Shown here one piece after another: positions 17,916 to 27,572 of a DNA stretch of 64,000 bases (position 1 is its first letter; each line of letters opens with the position of its first letter). The position numbers and the translations under genes were made by a program. This stretch comes from Saprospiraceae bacterium. Its GTDB lineage: Bacteria > Bacteroidota > Bacteroidia > Chitinophagales > Saprospiraceae. The stretch is from positions 56,292 through 120,291 of the forward strand of contig BQJU01000018.1 of assembly GCA_021604865.1 (NCBI GenBank), read 5' to 3'. Under the pieces are notes generated by a model. It was not told where the DNA came from. It saw only the letters and a list, made by a program, of their open reading frames with translations, and made no database searches.

Positions 17916-20900
17916 ATGACTATGAAATCTTCGCTCTTTCTAATTTTAATATTATTTGTTGCTGGAATGTATTGGGCTTCTACGGCACAGCATATTCCTA
18001 CTTCAAACATCGATCAAGAAGGTTTTTGTGCCCAGGATCGGCTACACGATCAGAAGCTACAAAGTGATACCGCTTACGCGCAACAACATGCGGCTATGGA
18101 AGCCCAAATCCTAGCCATGCACCGACTACAATCAGGGGCTCGCTTACCGGAAGGCTTCACTTTGCCCGTCGTTTTTCACATCATTCACAATAATGGCCCG
18201 GAGAATATCTCGGACGATCAGGTACATGAGGCTTTACAACACCTCAATGATGCATTTGCCAATGTAGGTTATTACGATCCTAGCACGGGCGTAGATATAC
18301 AAATCGACTTTTGTCTAGCTCAGCGTAACCCGGATGGCTATGCTACTAATGGTATTAACCGAGTACAATCATCCTTAACCGCCTTTAATTTTGACACCCA
18401 GGATCAGGAATTGAAAGACTTGAGCCGATGGAATGCACGAGATTATATTAATATCTGGATCGTTGAAGATATCTGCGGCAACAATGGCTGTGATGTAGCC
18501 GGTTACGCTTTTTCACCTGGAGCCCATGGTCAGCCTTATGATGGCATTGTGGTGGAGGCTGAATTTACCGGTAGTAGTCCGGCAAACTCCACTTATCTAG
18601 TGCATGAAATGGGCCATTATTTGGGGCTGTATCACACCTTTAGGAATGGCTGTATCAACGAGGATTGTCTAAGTGATGGAGACCTGGTTTGTGATACGCC
18701 ACCGGATAATACCTCCGCCAGTCCACCTTGCAACCTGCCACCCAATTCGTGTAGCACCGATGAGGATGATACCTCCTTAAACAATCCCTTTCGGGCAATT
18801 TCCCTTGGTGGTCTGGGCGAACAGCCCGATCCGATTGAAAATTATATGGATTATTCCAAAAGGGAATGTTACAACCAATTTACTCAAGGACAAAAGGACC
18901 GCATGCAAGAGGTTGTAGATGGCCTCCGATCCAGTCTTTTGCAATCTTTAGGTTGTGTAGAAGCCTGTCCTGGTCATGTCAATGCGGCTTTTAGCCCCAA
19001 TACATATAGTACTACATTAGGTGGGGCCATTGAATTTACAAACGCCTCGATCAATGCCCATCAATATCAATGGCTAATTGATGGAGTTGAATTTAGTACT
19101 GCTTTGAATGCAGCTTATAATTTTTCCAATGAAGGAACCTTTGAAATAACCCTGATTGCCTATTCAGATTTGGACATTTGCCCCACTGATATTTATAGCT
19201 TGATGGTCAGTGCCTACTGCCCTGTGGAAGCTATCATTTCGCCTGGAGGCATGATTGTGGAACCTGGAGATAGTGTAGTATTTACCAGCCAATCCTTGAA
19301 TGCTGATCGGGTCAGTTGGCAAATTGAAGAAGTAGAAGTCTCCAATGAACCAACATATACCTTACAGACGAGCACCCCGGGTTTGTACACCCTATGCCTG
19401 ATTGCAGAGAATGATTTTTGCGAAGATAAACAATGTGTGACCATCGTAGCCAATATACCTGGAACGGGAACGGACCTGGAGATTTGTGATAATAATGAGG
19501 ATGAAGATGGTGATGGGCTCATTGACTGTGAAGATCCTGATTGTCCTTGTGTGGAGGATTGTAGTGGGACCTTTGTGCAGATATTGGGATTGCCAGGAAT
19601 AAGCCAGGATAATATCCTTATCTCGATGGCTAAAACCTCCGATGGAGGGGTTTTACTTGGAGGGGCAAGTTTTGCTCTTGGTACAAATTTAGGATATATG
19701 GGTGCGCTAACCAAAATCACCCCTGAAGGAACCATTGCCTGGGCTCGTGTCCTGGATTTTTTCGGCGGGTGGAACCTTATTAACTGTTTGGAGTTAGATG
19801 ATCAGGGGTTAATTGTTGGGGTCGATGGCAATAGCAATATTTTTCGTTACGATCCGGTAAATGACACTTTACTTTGGAGTACTCATTTTCCGGAGGCATT
19901 TAGATTTTCTAATATTAAGTTCAATCCAGCAACAGGTAATTACCTGAGCTTAGGTTCAAGAACTGGCCATCCAAATGTACAAGAAATTAGTCAAACCACA
20001 GGTGAGCCAATATGGGAAAGAACTTTTGCTTTTGACAATATAGAAGCAACAAATGGATTATACCAAATAGCCCTGGTTGATGATTTTTTTTATACCTTAG
20101 GTGGAATAAGAATAGACAATAATTTTTGGGAAACACGAGTGGTTTTATCCTTGTTTGATCCAGGAGGAGAACTGGCGTTTTCTAAATATTACTTTTCCTC
20201 ACTTACGGAATCAAATGAACAAGGAGGTGCTGGTTTATTGGCAGAAAGTGATGGATTAATTTGTAGCATATTTGGAAATGCAATAGGAATCAACTCTTAT
20301 AGACCCTACTCTGCTAAGTTGTTGAAAACTGATTTTTCCGGCAATCCGATATGGGCTAAACAATTTTTTATTGAGAACGGCTCTTTTCAAAGTTATTTAA
20401 ATTTAGCAAAAGCTTCGGATGGTTATTATCTTTATAATTATGGATATATTGCTGCTACTGAAAGTAATAATTTTATTTTAATTAAAATAGATTTTGAAGG
20501 AAATGTATTATGGTCTTATAGTTATGGTTTCGAAAATATAGACATTTCTCAAAGTTATGGTTCCGCAGATGGTATTCTTGAGCCTGTAGGGAGTTATCTT
20601 TATTTTATTGGAAGCATTGGAATTGAAGAAAAAGGTGTTGTCTTCAAAACCAACCTTGATGGTACTATGGATAATGATTGTGATCTATTAAGAGAGATTA
20701 ATATTATTGTTGAAGACATTACGGATCCTTATGTAGGAGATTTAAGTTCAGAGGAAGTAATTCTTTCAGATGTGGAACCTATCCATGAACAAGTTGAACA
20801 TTGGAACCGACATTATCCATTTACATATACATGCCTGCCCACAGTCTGTGATACTTTTTGTCTTTATGACTTTACTGCTCATGTTGATACTACTTATTGC

Positions 20901-22673
20901 AATGGAGAAAATTTGATAGTTGGCTTGGAAATTTGTAACTCGTCAGATGAATTTTATGAGGGAGGTATTAATATAGCTTTTTATAATGGAAACCCTACCA
21001 CAAATGTAGACGCTGCCTTTTTAATCAATGCTCCGCTTGCCAACCTAAACCTCGACAGTAATACCTGCCAAACCTTTTATTTAAATATTCCCTATCCGGA
21101 AACAATCGGCTATGTAATCATCAATGATAATGGCGGCTATTTGTTACCCTTTGATCCAGAGAACATCTTACCCCATACAGGAATAACGGAATGTGATTAC
21201 AGCAATAATCTGGATAGTTTTTTCTATGAATCAATTATTCCGGACTTGGATTTAGGACCCGATGTATCGATATGCGAAAATAGCTCGCTGGTATTGGATG
21301 CAGGCCCCGGTTTTGCTGAATACCGTTGGAATACCGGGGGTACAGAGCAAACTTATACTGTCACTGGCCCCGGCCCCTATTGGGTGGTTGCGACTACAGC
21401 TTGTGGCGAGGTGCGGTCTGATTTGATACAAGTAAGTTTGGAGGCGTCCATTGCTTTGGAAGAGGATTCCTTGTGGCTATGCTCAGGCGATTCTTTGGTG
21501 CTTTCTGCACCGGAGGTGGCCGGTTATGCCTATCAGTGGTACCCGGGAAATAATCTTGCCTGTGATACCTGTACTTCGATTACAGTTTCACCGGAATCAT
21601 CCGTAGTTTATACCCTTGTGGCCAATAACGAAAATGGCTGTTATAGTGTCGATAGTGTGGCTGTTATGCTAGTGGAACCCCCTGTTTTGAATTTATCTGA
21701 TAATATTACGGGCTGTATTCCGGAATCAGGAACACTGACAGTGGAAATCCTTTCAGAAAACGGGCCATTTGATGCCTGGTGGAGTAATGGACGAAATGGA
21801 CATTCAGCCACCAGACTCGCCCCAGGCGAATATACTGTGACAGTCACCGATTTTTTTGGCTGCCAGAGTGTAGCCACTGCCGTAGTAATTGTCGAAGAAC
21901 CGGAAATATCGGCAGAAATCAATATTGACTCAATCAGTTGTTTTGGTGAAACGGATGGCAGTATTATAGTGTCAAATCCATCAGGCGGAATAGCCCCGTA
22001 TTCTTATAGTCTGGATGGGATGAATTATCAACCATCTCCCATTTTTGAGGACCAGGCTGCCGGCCAATATCAGGTATGGGTTCGTGATGCTGAGTTATGC
22101 ACAGCATTATTCCCTGCCGAGTTGATAGAGCCTGATAAATTGCAAGTAGTACTTCCTCAGGCGTATAGCATTAATTTTGGCGACAGCCTGCTTCTATTGC
22201 CTGAAATTTTTGGAGGACAAGAACTGACTTATTCCTGGCAGCCCGGCGAGGGATTAAGCTGTAATGATTGCCCTAACCCCAGTGCCAGTCCGGCCAAAAC
22301 GACGCAATATCTGTTGCACATCCAGAATACTCAAGGGTGTACGGCCACTGCTACCACCACCATTTCCGTTGAGCAGCATTTTCAAGTGTATATTCCTTCC
22401 GCTTTTTCTCCCAATGGGGATGGGGTCAATGAAATAATCCGCATCTACGCCGGTTCGGGTGTAGCAACAATTAGAAGTTTCCGCATTTTCAGTCGCTGGG
22501 GAGAAATGGTACACGAAGTAAAAGATCAATTCCCCAATGCCCTCACTTCCGCCTGGGATGGCCGGTTGGATGGCAAACCTATGCCGGTAGGGGTGTATGT
22601 TTACAAGGCAGAAGTCCTGTTTGTGGATGGAACCCGCGAGGTTTTTGAGGGAGATTTTTTGTTGATGCGGTAG
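17916..22673 (+). CDS. Secreted M43 (pappalysin-like) metalloprotease with gliding-motility C-terminal domain
   Basis: 1585 residues. Signal peptide MKSSLFLILILFVAGMYWASTAQ (the ATG two codons in is equally possible). The M43 catalytic domain covers about 50-345 with zinc motif HEMGHYLGLYH (H230, E231, H234, H240) and the Met-turn region PIENYMDYS. PKD/Ig-like sections follow (CPGHVNAAFSPNTYSTTLGG), then a D/E-rich linker (NNEDEDGDGLIDCEDPDC). Residues ~545-950 look like repeated WxxxF/LGG blades, possibly a beta-propeller. Further Ig-like modules and a SprB-like repeat (CFGETDGSIIVSNPSGGIAPY) lead to a gliding-motility/T9SS type B C-terminal domain (IPSAFSPNGDGVNEIIRIY, DGKPMPVGVYVYKAEV). 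It is most likely exported by T9SS to the cell surface or medium to cleave proteins; the substrate is unknown. Confidence 0.93.
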   Translation: MTMKSSLFLILILFVAGMYWASTAQHIPTSNIDQEGFCAQDRLHDQKLQSDTAYAQQHAAMEAQILAMHRLQSGARLPEGFTLPVVFHIIHNNGPENISDDQVHEALQHLNDAFANVGYYDPSTGVDIQIDFCLAQRNPDGYATNGINRVQSSLTAFNFDTQDQELKDLSRWNARDYINIWIVEDICGNNGCDVAGYAFSPGAHGQPYDGIVVEAEFTGSSPANSTYLVHEMGHYLGLYHTFRNGCINEDCLSDGDLVCDTPPDNTSASPPCNLPPNSCSTDEDDTSLNNPFRAISLGGLGEQPDPIENYMDYSKRECYNQFTQGQKDRMQEVVDGLRSSLLQSLGCVEACPGHVNAAFSPNTYSTTLGGAIEFTNASINAHQYQWLIDGVEFSTALNAAYNFSNEGTFEITLIAYSDLDICPTDIYSLMVSAYCPVEAIISPGGMIVEPGDSVVFTSQSLNADRVSWQIEEVEVSNEPTYTLQTSTPGLYTLCLIAENDFCEDKQCVTIVANIPGTGTDLEICDNNEDEDGDGLIDCEDPDCPCVEDCSGTFVQILGLPGISQDNILISMAKTSDGGVLLGGASFALGTNLGYMGALTKITPEGTIAWARVLDFFGGWNLINCLELDDQGLIVGVDGNSNIFRYDPVNDTLLWSTHFPEAFRFSNIKFNPATGNYLSLGSRTGHPNVQEISQTTGEPIWERTFAFDNIEATNGLYQIALVDDFFYTLGGIRIDNNFWETRVVLSLFDPGGELAFSKYYFSSLTESNEQGGAGLLAESDGLICSIFGNAIGINSYRPYSAKLLKTDFSGNPIWAKQFFIENGSFQSYLNLAKASDGYYLYNYGYIAATESNNFILIKIDFEGNVLWSYSYGFENIDISQSYGSADGILEPVGSYLYFIGSIGIEEKGVVFKTNLDGTMDNDCDLLREINIIVEDITDPYVGDLSSEEVILSDVEPIHEQVEHWNRHYPFTYTCLPTVCDTFCLYDFTAHVDTTYCNGENLIVGLEICNSSDEFYEGGINIAFYNGNPTTNVDAAFLINAPLANLNLDSNTCQTFYLNIPYPETIGYVIINDNGGYLLPFDPENILPHTGITECDYSNNLDSFFYESIIPDLDLGPDVSICENSSLVLDAGPGFAEYRWNTGGTEQTYTVTGPGPYWVVATTACGEVRSDLIQVSLEASIALEEDSLWLCSGDSLVLSAPEVAGYAYQWYPGNNLACDTCTSITVSPESSVVYTLVANNENGCYSVDSVAVMLVEPPVLNLSDNITGCIPESGTLTVEILSENGPFDAWWSNGRNGHSATRLAPGEYTVTVTDFFGCQSVATAVVIVEEPEISAEINIDSISCFGETDGSIIVSNPSGGIAPYSYSLDGMNYQPSPIFEDQAAGQYQVWVRDAELCTALFPAELIEPDKLQVVLPQAYSINFGDSLLLLPEIFGGQELTYSWQPGEGLSCNDCPNPSASPAKTTQYLLHIQNTQGCTATATTTISVEQHFQVYIPSAFSPNGDGVNEIIRIYAGSGVATIRSFRIFSRWGEMVHEVKDQFPNALTSAWDGRLDGKPMPVGVYVYKAEVLFVDGTREVFEGDFLLMR

Positions 22674-22736
22674 TTTTAATATCTTTTCATGGTCTCTGCA
22701 CAACAGCGTGAGTAAATGATTGCAAAAAGAGATGTA

Positions 22737-22788
22737 CCTTAGTGCATGTTTGTGTCCCCAAACCCGACCTTCAAACAAGCACTTAGTA
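22737..22788. repeat. Dispersed hairpin repeat, copy D
   Basis: CTTAGTGCATGTTTG pairs with CAAACAAGCACTTAG (two mismatches over 15 bp), with a centre of about 20 bases. It lies 16 bp upstream of the HD/PycTM-like gene start, hence within its probable 5' leader. Confidence 0.8.
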
Positions 22789-22803
22789 ACAAAGCAAAGA
22801 CGA

Positions 22804-24057
22804 ATGGAAAACAACTCACTCTTGAAAAACGCAGAACTGTATGCTACTGATATTCTAAAAAATCAACTTTCCCCCGATTTAGTATTTCACAATTTCGATT
22901 ATACAAAGAAGGTAGTAGAGATGGTTCAGGCAATTGGAACTCATGAGCAACTCAGCAACGAGGAAATGGAGATGGCTCAGATTGCAGCTTGGTTCCATGG
23001 TACAGGTTATAGAGATGCTTATAATGGGCATGAAGAAAAAAGTATAGCCATTGCCTCAGCGTTTCTTAGCGAGGAAAAGGTACCCACCGAAAAGATAGAC
23101 AAGATTTTAGATAGCATCCTTGCAACTCAAGTAGGGAATCCTCTCAAACACAACATAGGAAAAGTATTAGCAGATGCCGGAAAGACAGCGGTCAAAGAAG
23201 GTGATTTTAAGGTGCAATTGGACCGGCTGAGGCAAGAATTATTAGCAGTAAAAAAAATAGAACAATCGGAAGTTGAATGTTTACAAAATTATCTGGAGAC
23301 TATCTTGAAATATGAATTCCATACGGCTTATGGGAAAGAAGTTTTGCTGCCTGCCAGAGATAAGCTTAAAGTCAAATTGGAAAGGCGATTAAATAAGCTT
23401 CAAAAAGTGGTTGATGAAAGTTTAAGCAGTGGCCTTGGTGTTACGGCGGCGCAACTGAAGGCCATGAAGAAGAAGCTTCAAAAAGCGGAAGGAAGACCAG
23501 AGCGTGGCATCGAAACCATGTTTAGATTGACCTCCAAGAATCACCTGGACCTGAGTGGAATGGCCGACAGTAAAGCCAATATTATGATCTCTATTAATTC
23601 GATTATTATGTCGGTTGTTCTGGGGAGCATGATGCAAAAACTGGATTCGAATGTGCATTTGGTTCTTCCAACAATTATTTTGTTGGCAGTTAATTTGGCT
23701 TCTTTGATTTTTGCGATTCTCTCGCTTCGTCCCAATGTCTCTGATGGATTATTCACCCGTGATGATATTGAAAACCAGAGAACTAATCTTTTGTTTTTTG
23801 GCAACTTCCATAAAATGACACGGGAAGATTATCATTGGGGGATGAATAAGCTCATGGAAAATGCTAACTTTTTATATTCTAATCTGATCGATGACATTTA
23901 TTTCCTCGGTGTGGTCCTAGCAAGGAAATATAAATTATTGCGAACGTCGTATAATATTTTCATGTTTGGAATGGTCGTAGTGGTCATTGCTTATGTCATA
24001 TCGCTCAGTTTTGCCGAAGAACCGGTTAAGTCGGTCATAAATACTTTACGGGAATAG
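22804..24057 (+). CDS. HD-like domain fused to a Pycsar-effector-type TM domain (PycTM/DUF5706-like)
   Basis: 417 residues from the ATG at 22804; an in-frame upstream extension would run through the hairpin repeat and is rejected. Residues 1-130 resemble an HD phosphohydrolase: H29, WFHGTGY (64-69), H76 in GHEEKS and D124 in LADAGK. The second position of the expected HD doublet is Gly66, so a metal ligand appears lost. Residues ~185-230 form a basic helical linker. Residues 240-404 match the domain of Pycsar effectors: NHLDLSGMADSKANIMISIN, then TM helices at about 258-278 and 284-308, and a last one at 385-404. Known PycTM effectors respond to cCMP or cUMP and damage the membrane. No adjacent pyrimidine cyclase gene is seen, so this may be a stand-alone housekeeping or defence relative. 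Confidence 0.85.
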   Translation: MENNSLLKNAELYATDILKNQLSPDLVFHNFDYTKKVVEMVQAIGTHEQLSNEEMEMAQIAAWFHGTGYRDAYNGHEEKSIAIASAFLSEEKVPTEKIDKILDSILATQVGNPLKHNIGKVLADAGKTAVKEGDFKVQLDRLRQELLAVKKIEQSEVECLQNYLETILKYEFHTAYGKEVLLPARDKLKVKLERRLNKLQKVVDESLSSGLGVTAAQLKAMKKKLQKAEGRPERGIETMFRLTSKNHLDLSGMADSKANIMISINSIIMSVVLGSMMQKLDSNVHLVLPTIILLAVNLASLIFAILSLRPNVSDGLFTRDDIENQRTNLLFFGNFHKMTREDYHWGMNKLMENANFLYSNLIDDIYFLGVVLARKYKLLRTSYNIFMFGMVVVVIAYVISLSFAEEPVKSVINTLRE

Positions 24058-24118
24058 ACTGCCGTCCACTTCAAAAATTTAAAAGCAACAACAAAGACAC
24101 TGGAAAATAAAGCAACTG

Positions 24119-24250
24119 GGGAAGTGTAAGAGAAAGTGTGTTTTTTTTCACCGCAGAGGTACTGTGTTCCGATCCAAATAAATTCAGTACTTTATGTGAT
24201 TTTCTGTGAGTTGAGAATTCTGAGTAGGACACCTTTTGCCGGACACTCCC
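24119..24250. repeat. ~130-bp dispersed element, copy 1
   Basis: It shares with 33831-33966 the start (AGTGTAagAGAAAGTGTG, then a run of T and a CAGAGG block) and the end (GAGTTGAGAATTCTGAGTAGGACAC). Inverted GGGAGTGT-like sequence marks both ends. It lies between two convergent genes and is followed directly by the tandem array. Confidence 0.55.
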
Positions 24251-24251
24251 T

Positions 24252-24890
24252 AACTGGAAAGAGCAACACCATTTTCAACCACCCCTGCTGCCCCTAAACC
24301 TGCTAAACCCTCTAAACCAGTTCTCCATGGAAGGTTTGGAAGAACTGGAAAGACCAACACCATTTTCAACCACCCCTACTGCCCCTAAACCTTCTAAACC
24401 CCTCTAAACCAGCTTCCCCGGAAAGGCTAAAAAAAATGAAAAAACTGGAAAGACCAACACCATTTTCAACCACCACCTCCGCCCTAAACCTTCTAAACCA
24501 GTTCCCCATGGAAGGTTTGAAAAAAATGAAAAAACTGGAAAGAGCAACACCATTTTCAACCACCACCTCCGCCCTAAACCTTCTAAACCAGTTCCCCATG
24601 GAAGGTTTGAAAAAAATGAAAAAACTGGAAAGACCAACATCATTTCCAACCACCCCTGCTGCCCCTAAACCTTCTAAACCCCTCTAAACCAGCTTCCCCG
24701 GAAAGGCTAAAAAAAATGTACGAACTGGAAAGAGCTACTCCATTTTCAACCACCCCTGCTGCCCCTAAACCTTCTAAACCCCTCTAAACCAGCTTCCCCG
24801 GAAAGGCTAAAAAAAATGTACGAACTGGAAAGAGCAACACCATTTTCAACCACCCCTGCTGCCCCTAAACCTGCTAAACCCCACCTAACC
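24252..24890. repeat. Tandem array of seven 90/100-bp units
   Basis: Units begin with AACTGGAAAG at 24252, 24343, 24443, 24533, 24623, 24723 and 24823, so periods are 91, 100, 90, 90, 100 and 100. There are two unit types: one carries CCACCTCCGCCCTAAACC, the other CCCCTGCTGCCCCTAAACC plus an extra CCCCTCTAAACC step. Each contains short CTAAACC sub-repeats and an internal hairpin (AAACCTTC with GAAGGTTT). Neighbouring like units are almost identical, indicating recent slippage or unequal crossing-over. Open frames in the array are by-products of the repeat. To 24966 there is only more C-rich sequence (CCTACCGCCTAAAA twice). Confidence 0.9.
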
Positions 24891-24966
24891 CAATTCACCC
24901 CCTACAGCTCCTCTTGTCCACACCCTCCTACCGCCTAAAACCTACCGCCTAAAACCTCCTACCCCC

Positions 24967-27351
24967 TCACTCATCCCGCAATGCCTCCACCGGATTGGCC
25001 AAAGCCGCCCGCAACGTCTGATGGCTAATCGCTACCAGTGCCAGCAAAATAGTCAACCCACCCGAAACTAGAAAAACGGACCAGGGAATGGCAATATGGT
25101 AAGTAAAATTATGCAACCACTGCTGGATTCCCCAGATAGCTAATGGTATGGCGATCAGATTGGCCAATAAAAGCAGCAACAGAAATTCACGAGACAATAA
25201 AGTCGTAATCTGACCGATTGTGGCACCCAATACTTTACGGATGCCAATCTCGCGTACCCGATATTCGATGATGGTGGCAATCAGGCCATACAATCCCAGG
25301 CAAGCTAGCAGGATGGCGATAATGCTAAAAAATCCGATCAACCTGGAAAAGGATTCGTCTGCCTGATAACGCAAATTGATCTGATCATCCAGAAAGGCAA
25401 AATCAAAGGGCAAATCCGGAGCGATTTGTTGCCAGTCGGCCTGCAGCGAGGCGATTGTTGCGGCTACATCCTCTGTTTTTATCCGTAATACCAGGTATTC
25501 CATGTGCGTTTCCGGAATAAAAGCCACTAGCGGCTGTATGGGATCATGTAAGGATTTAAAGTGAAAATCTTTGACCACGCCAATGACTTCACCGGTTTTG
25601 ATTTCACCCACCTGAATGCGTTTGCCAATCGGATCTTCCCAACCAAAAAATTGAACAGCCGATTCATTGAGAATGATGCCGCTTGTATCGCTGGTGTGTG
25701 CCATAGAAAAATCCCTGCCTGCAATCACCTCAACACCCAGCGTGGAAAAATAATCAAAATACCCACCCAGGATGTGCATTGCAGGCGCATTTTCTGGCAG
25801 CACGGCATCGGGAACAATGGGCACTGAGCCGTAATCACCATCGAGGATATCACCAGCAGAGACACTTGATACATTTGGGTTTTGCAATAAAATTTGCCGG
25901 GCACGTGGGTAGCGCTCCAAAAAGTCGGGGGTTTGCATTTGTAAAGAGATGATTTGTTCCTGGTCAAAACCCATAGACTTCTGTCCAACGTAATCCATCT
26001 GCTGATGGACCATCAAAGCTCCGGCGATCAGTCCGGCAGTAACCACAAATTGGGTGACAATCAAAAATTTCCGTAAGGAGATCCCCGCCATACCCGTTTT
26101 GAGTTGACCTTTCATGGCGTCTACTGTCCGGAATCGGGAAAGGATGAGGGAGGGATACAATCCGGCGAGCAACCCAACCAACACGGCTATGCCTATAAAA
26201 AGTGGAAGGACATACAGGTAGTCTTTTACTGAAGGCACGACTTCCAGGTTCAGGATGATGCTCAGTTGCTGCTTGAATATTTCAAATAGCATCAAACCCA
26301 AAAATAAACTCAGCAGGGCCACTACTGTGGATTCCGCAAGCATTTGTTTGAGAATGGTGCTTTTGCCGGCGCCCAATACTTTTCTGACACCGATCTCCCT
26401 GCCTCGGCGGATGGAGCGGGCCGTGGCGATATTCATATAGTTGAAGCCAGCCACTACCATCAATAACAATGCAATGATCGAGAGGCCATAGATATAAATG
26501 ATATTGCCTTCCCGGCATTTGTCATTGTTCATTAGGCTACCCGAATGAAAATAAATATCCTGTATAGGTTGGAGTCGAAGTGCAAATCGCTCTGCACGCT
26601 CTGCACTTTGGTATTTGGTGATAAAATCCGGCAATTTTGCTGTCAACGCTGATGCATTATTCGCCTCATCCAGCATAATATAGGTATGAAAAGATATCCA
26701 ACCCCAACTGTCGAGCGTAACGGGATAACCAAAGGGTACCTTGAAGGTAGAAAAGGAAATCAGGCCGTCAAATTTAAGGTGGGTTCGGCTTGGTTGTTCA
26801 GCCAGGACACCCGTTACATTTAGGGCGGTCTCTTCATCGAGGAGTAGGCTTTTGCCAATTGGATCTGTATTGCCAAAATACTTTTGGGCCATCTGTGGTG
26901 TCAAAACAATGGAATTGGGGGAGGCAAGCACCGTTTGGGGATCTCCTTTTTGTAAGGGGAAGCTAAACAGGTCAAAAAATCCATCATCGGCATATACCAA
27001 ACCCTTTTCGTAATACTGCTGGTCTTCAAAACTCAACACTACATCGTCGGTATACCTCAGGCGTACGGCTTTTTCCACTTCCGGAAAATCCTGCTCCAGC
27101 GCTGGTGCCATCGGTGGGCCGGTAGTGGCCAGGTGTCTGCCATCGGCGTTCCTTATCGTCTCGTCAAAGGTAACCCGGTAAATACGGTCAGCCTGCTGAT
27201 GGCCAGCATCAATGCCTAATTCCTGCTGGACATAAAAATAAATGGCCATCACACCAGCTAGTCCTACTGCCAGGCTCATAATATTGATACCGGCAATGAC
27301 CCGGTCTTTCAAAAATCCCCTCAGACTGACTTTAATGTAGTTGTAAAGCAT
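24967..27351 (-). CDS. FtsX/MacB-type ABC transporter permease
   Basis: 794 residues from the ATG at 27351 (MLYNYIKVSLRGFLKDR is the usual family start; an earlier in-frame ATG is ignored). N-terminal TM helix (INIMSLAVGLAGVMAIYFYV), a large periplasmic MacB-PCD domain (~50-260), three TM helices (IIALLLMVVAGFNYMNIATA and following), a second TM plus periplasmic unit (~400-640), and three C-terminal helices containing the FtsX motif GLIATIIEYRVREIGIRKVLG. This tandem FtsX layout is common in Bacteroidota. Such permeases work with a cytosolic ATPase to transmit signals or extrude substrates; no ATPase gene is near, so the partner must be encoded elsewhere. It shares a ~310-bp divergent promoter region with the cyclase gene, which holds operator-like palindromes. 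Confidence 0.93.
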   Translation of the reverse strand: MLYNYIKVSLRGFLKDRVIAGINIMSLAVGLAGVMAIYFYVQQELGIDAGHQQADRIYRVTFDETIRNADGRHLATTGPPMAPALEQDFPEVEKAVRLRYTDDVVLSFEDQQYYEKGLVYADDGFFDLFSFPLQKGDPQTVLASPNSIVLTPQMAQKYFGNTDPIGKSLLLDEETALNVTGVLAEQPSRTHLKFDGLISFSTFKVPFGYPVTLDSWGWISFHTYIMLDEANNASALTAKLPDFITKYQSAERAERFALRLQPIQDIYFHSGSLMNNDKCREGNIIYIYGLSIIALLLMVVAGFNYMNIATARSIRRGREIGVRKVLGAGKSTILKQMLAESTVVALLSLFLGLMLFEIFKQQLSIILNLEVVPSVKDYLYVLPLFIGIAVLVGLLAGLYPSLILSRFRTVDAMKGQLKTGMAGISLRKFLIVTQFVVTAGLIAGALMVHQQMDYVGQKSMGFDQEQIISLQMQTPDFLERYPRARQILLQNPNVSSVSAGDILDGDYGSVPIVPDAVLPENAPAMHILGGYFDYFSTLGVEVIAGRDFSMAHTSDTSGIILNESAVQFFGWEDPIGKRIQVGEIKTGEVIGVVKDFHFKSLHDPIQPLVAFIPETHMEYLVLRIKTEDVAATIASLQADWQQIAPDLPFDFAFLDDQINLRYQADESFSRLIGFFSIIAILLACLGLYGLIATIIEYRVREIGIRKVLGATIGQITTLLSREFLLLLLLANLIAIPLAIWGIQQWLHNFTYHIAIPWSVFLVSGGLTILLALVAISHQTLRAALANPVEALRDE

Positions 27352-27460
27352 ATTTTTTGCGTTTCGTTGCCAAGTTATGGTCAATGAACTGCAATTTTCA
27401 TGCCTTGAGAGGTAAAATGTTGATTGTCAGGTGTATATAGTTTTTAAGTTCTTTTATTTT

Positions 27461-27497
27461 TGTTCATTGCTGAACAGAAGGTGTTCGATTTCGAACA
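27461..27497. promoter_or_regulatory. Two TGTTC-N6-GAACA operator-like palindromes, 21 bp apart
   Basis: TGTTCATTGCTGAACA (27461-27476) and TGTTCGATTTCGAACA (27482-27497) share the same half-sites and the same 6-base spacer. Their centres are 21 bp apart, two helical turns, so a dimeric regulator could bind both on one DNA face. They lie 110-146 bp upstream of the permease start and ~170 bp upstream of the divergent cyclase. The rest of this gap holds the solo hairpin arm and a short palindrome (CTTAGCTAAG, about 27598). Confidence 0.6.
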
Positions 27498-27556
27498 GCG
27501 GCTGATGGCAAAAGAGCCACATCAAATGGGTTAGTTATTCTTAGCAGCCCCCTAAG
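27498..27556. mobile_element. Solo right arm of the long-hairpin element
   Basis: Matches 13385-13441 closely (CAAAAGAGCC.CATCAAATGG, then AGTTATTCTT and CCCCTAAG). The left arm is absent. It starts one base after the second operator-like palindrome. Confidence 0.7.
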
Positions 27557-27572
27557 TACTCATCAAAAAAGC

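Noticed and set aside
24366..24687. Open frames on both strands inside the tandem array encoding repeated peptides
   Set aside because: They arise because 90-bp units keep frame; there is no signal peptide logic, no family, and both strands are open at once. The DNA repeat explains them.
27352..27380. Sigma-54-like promoter (TTGGCA...CGCA) before the permease
   Set aside because: GG and GC are separated by 9, not 10, bases and the site touches the start codon.
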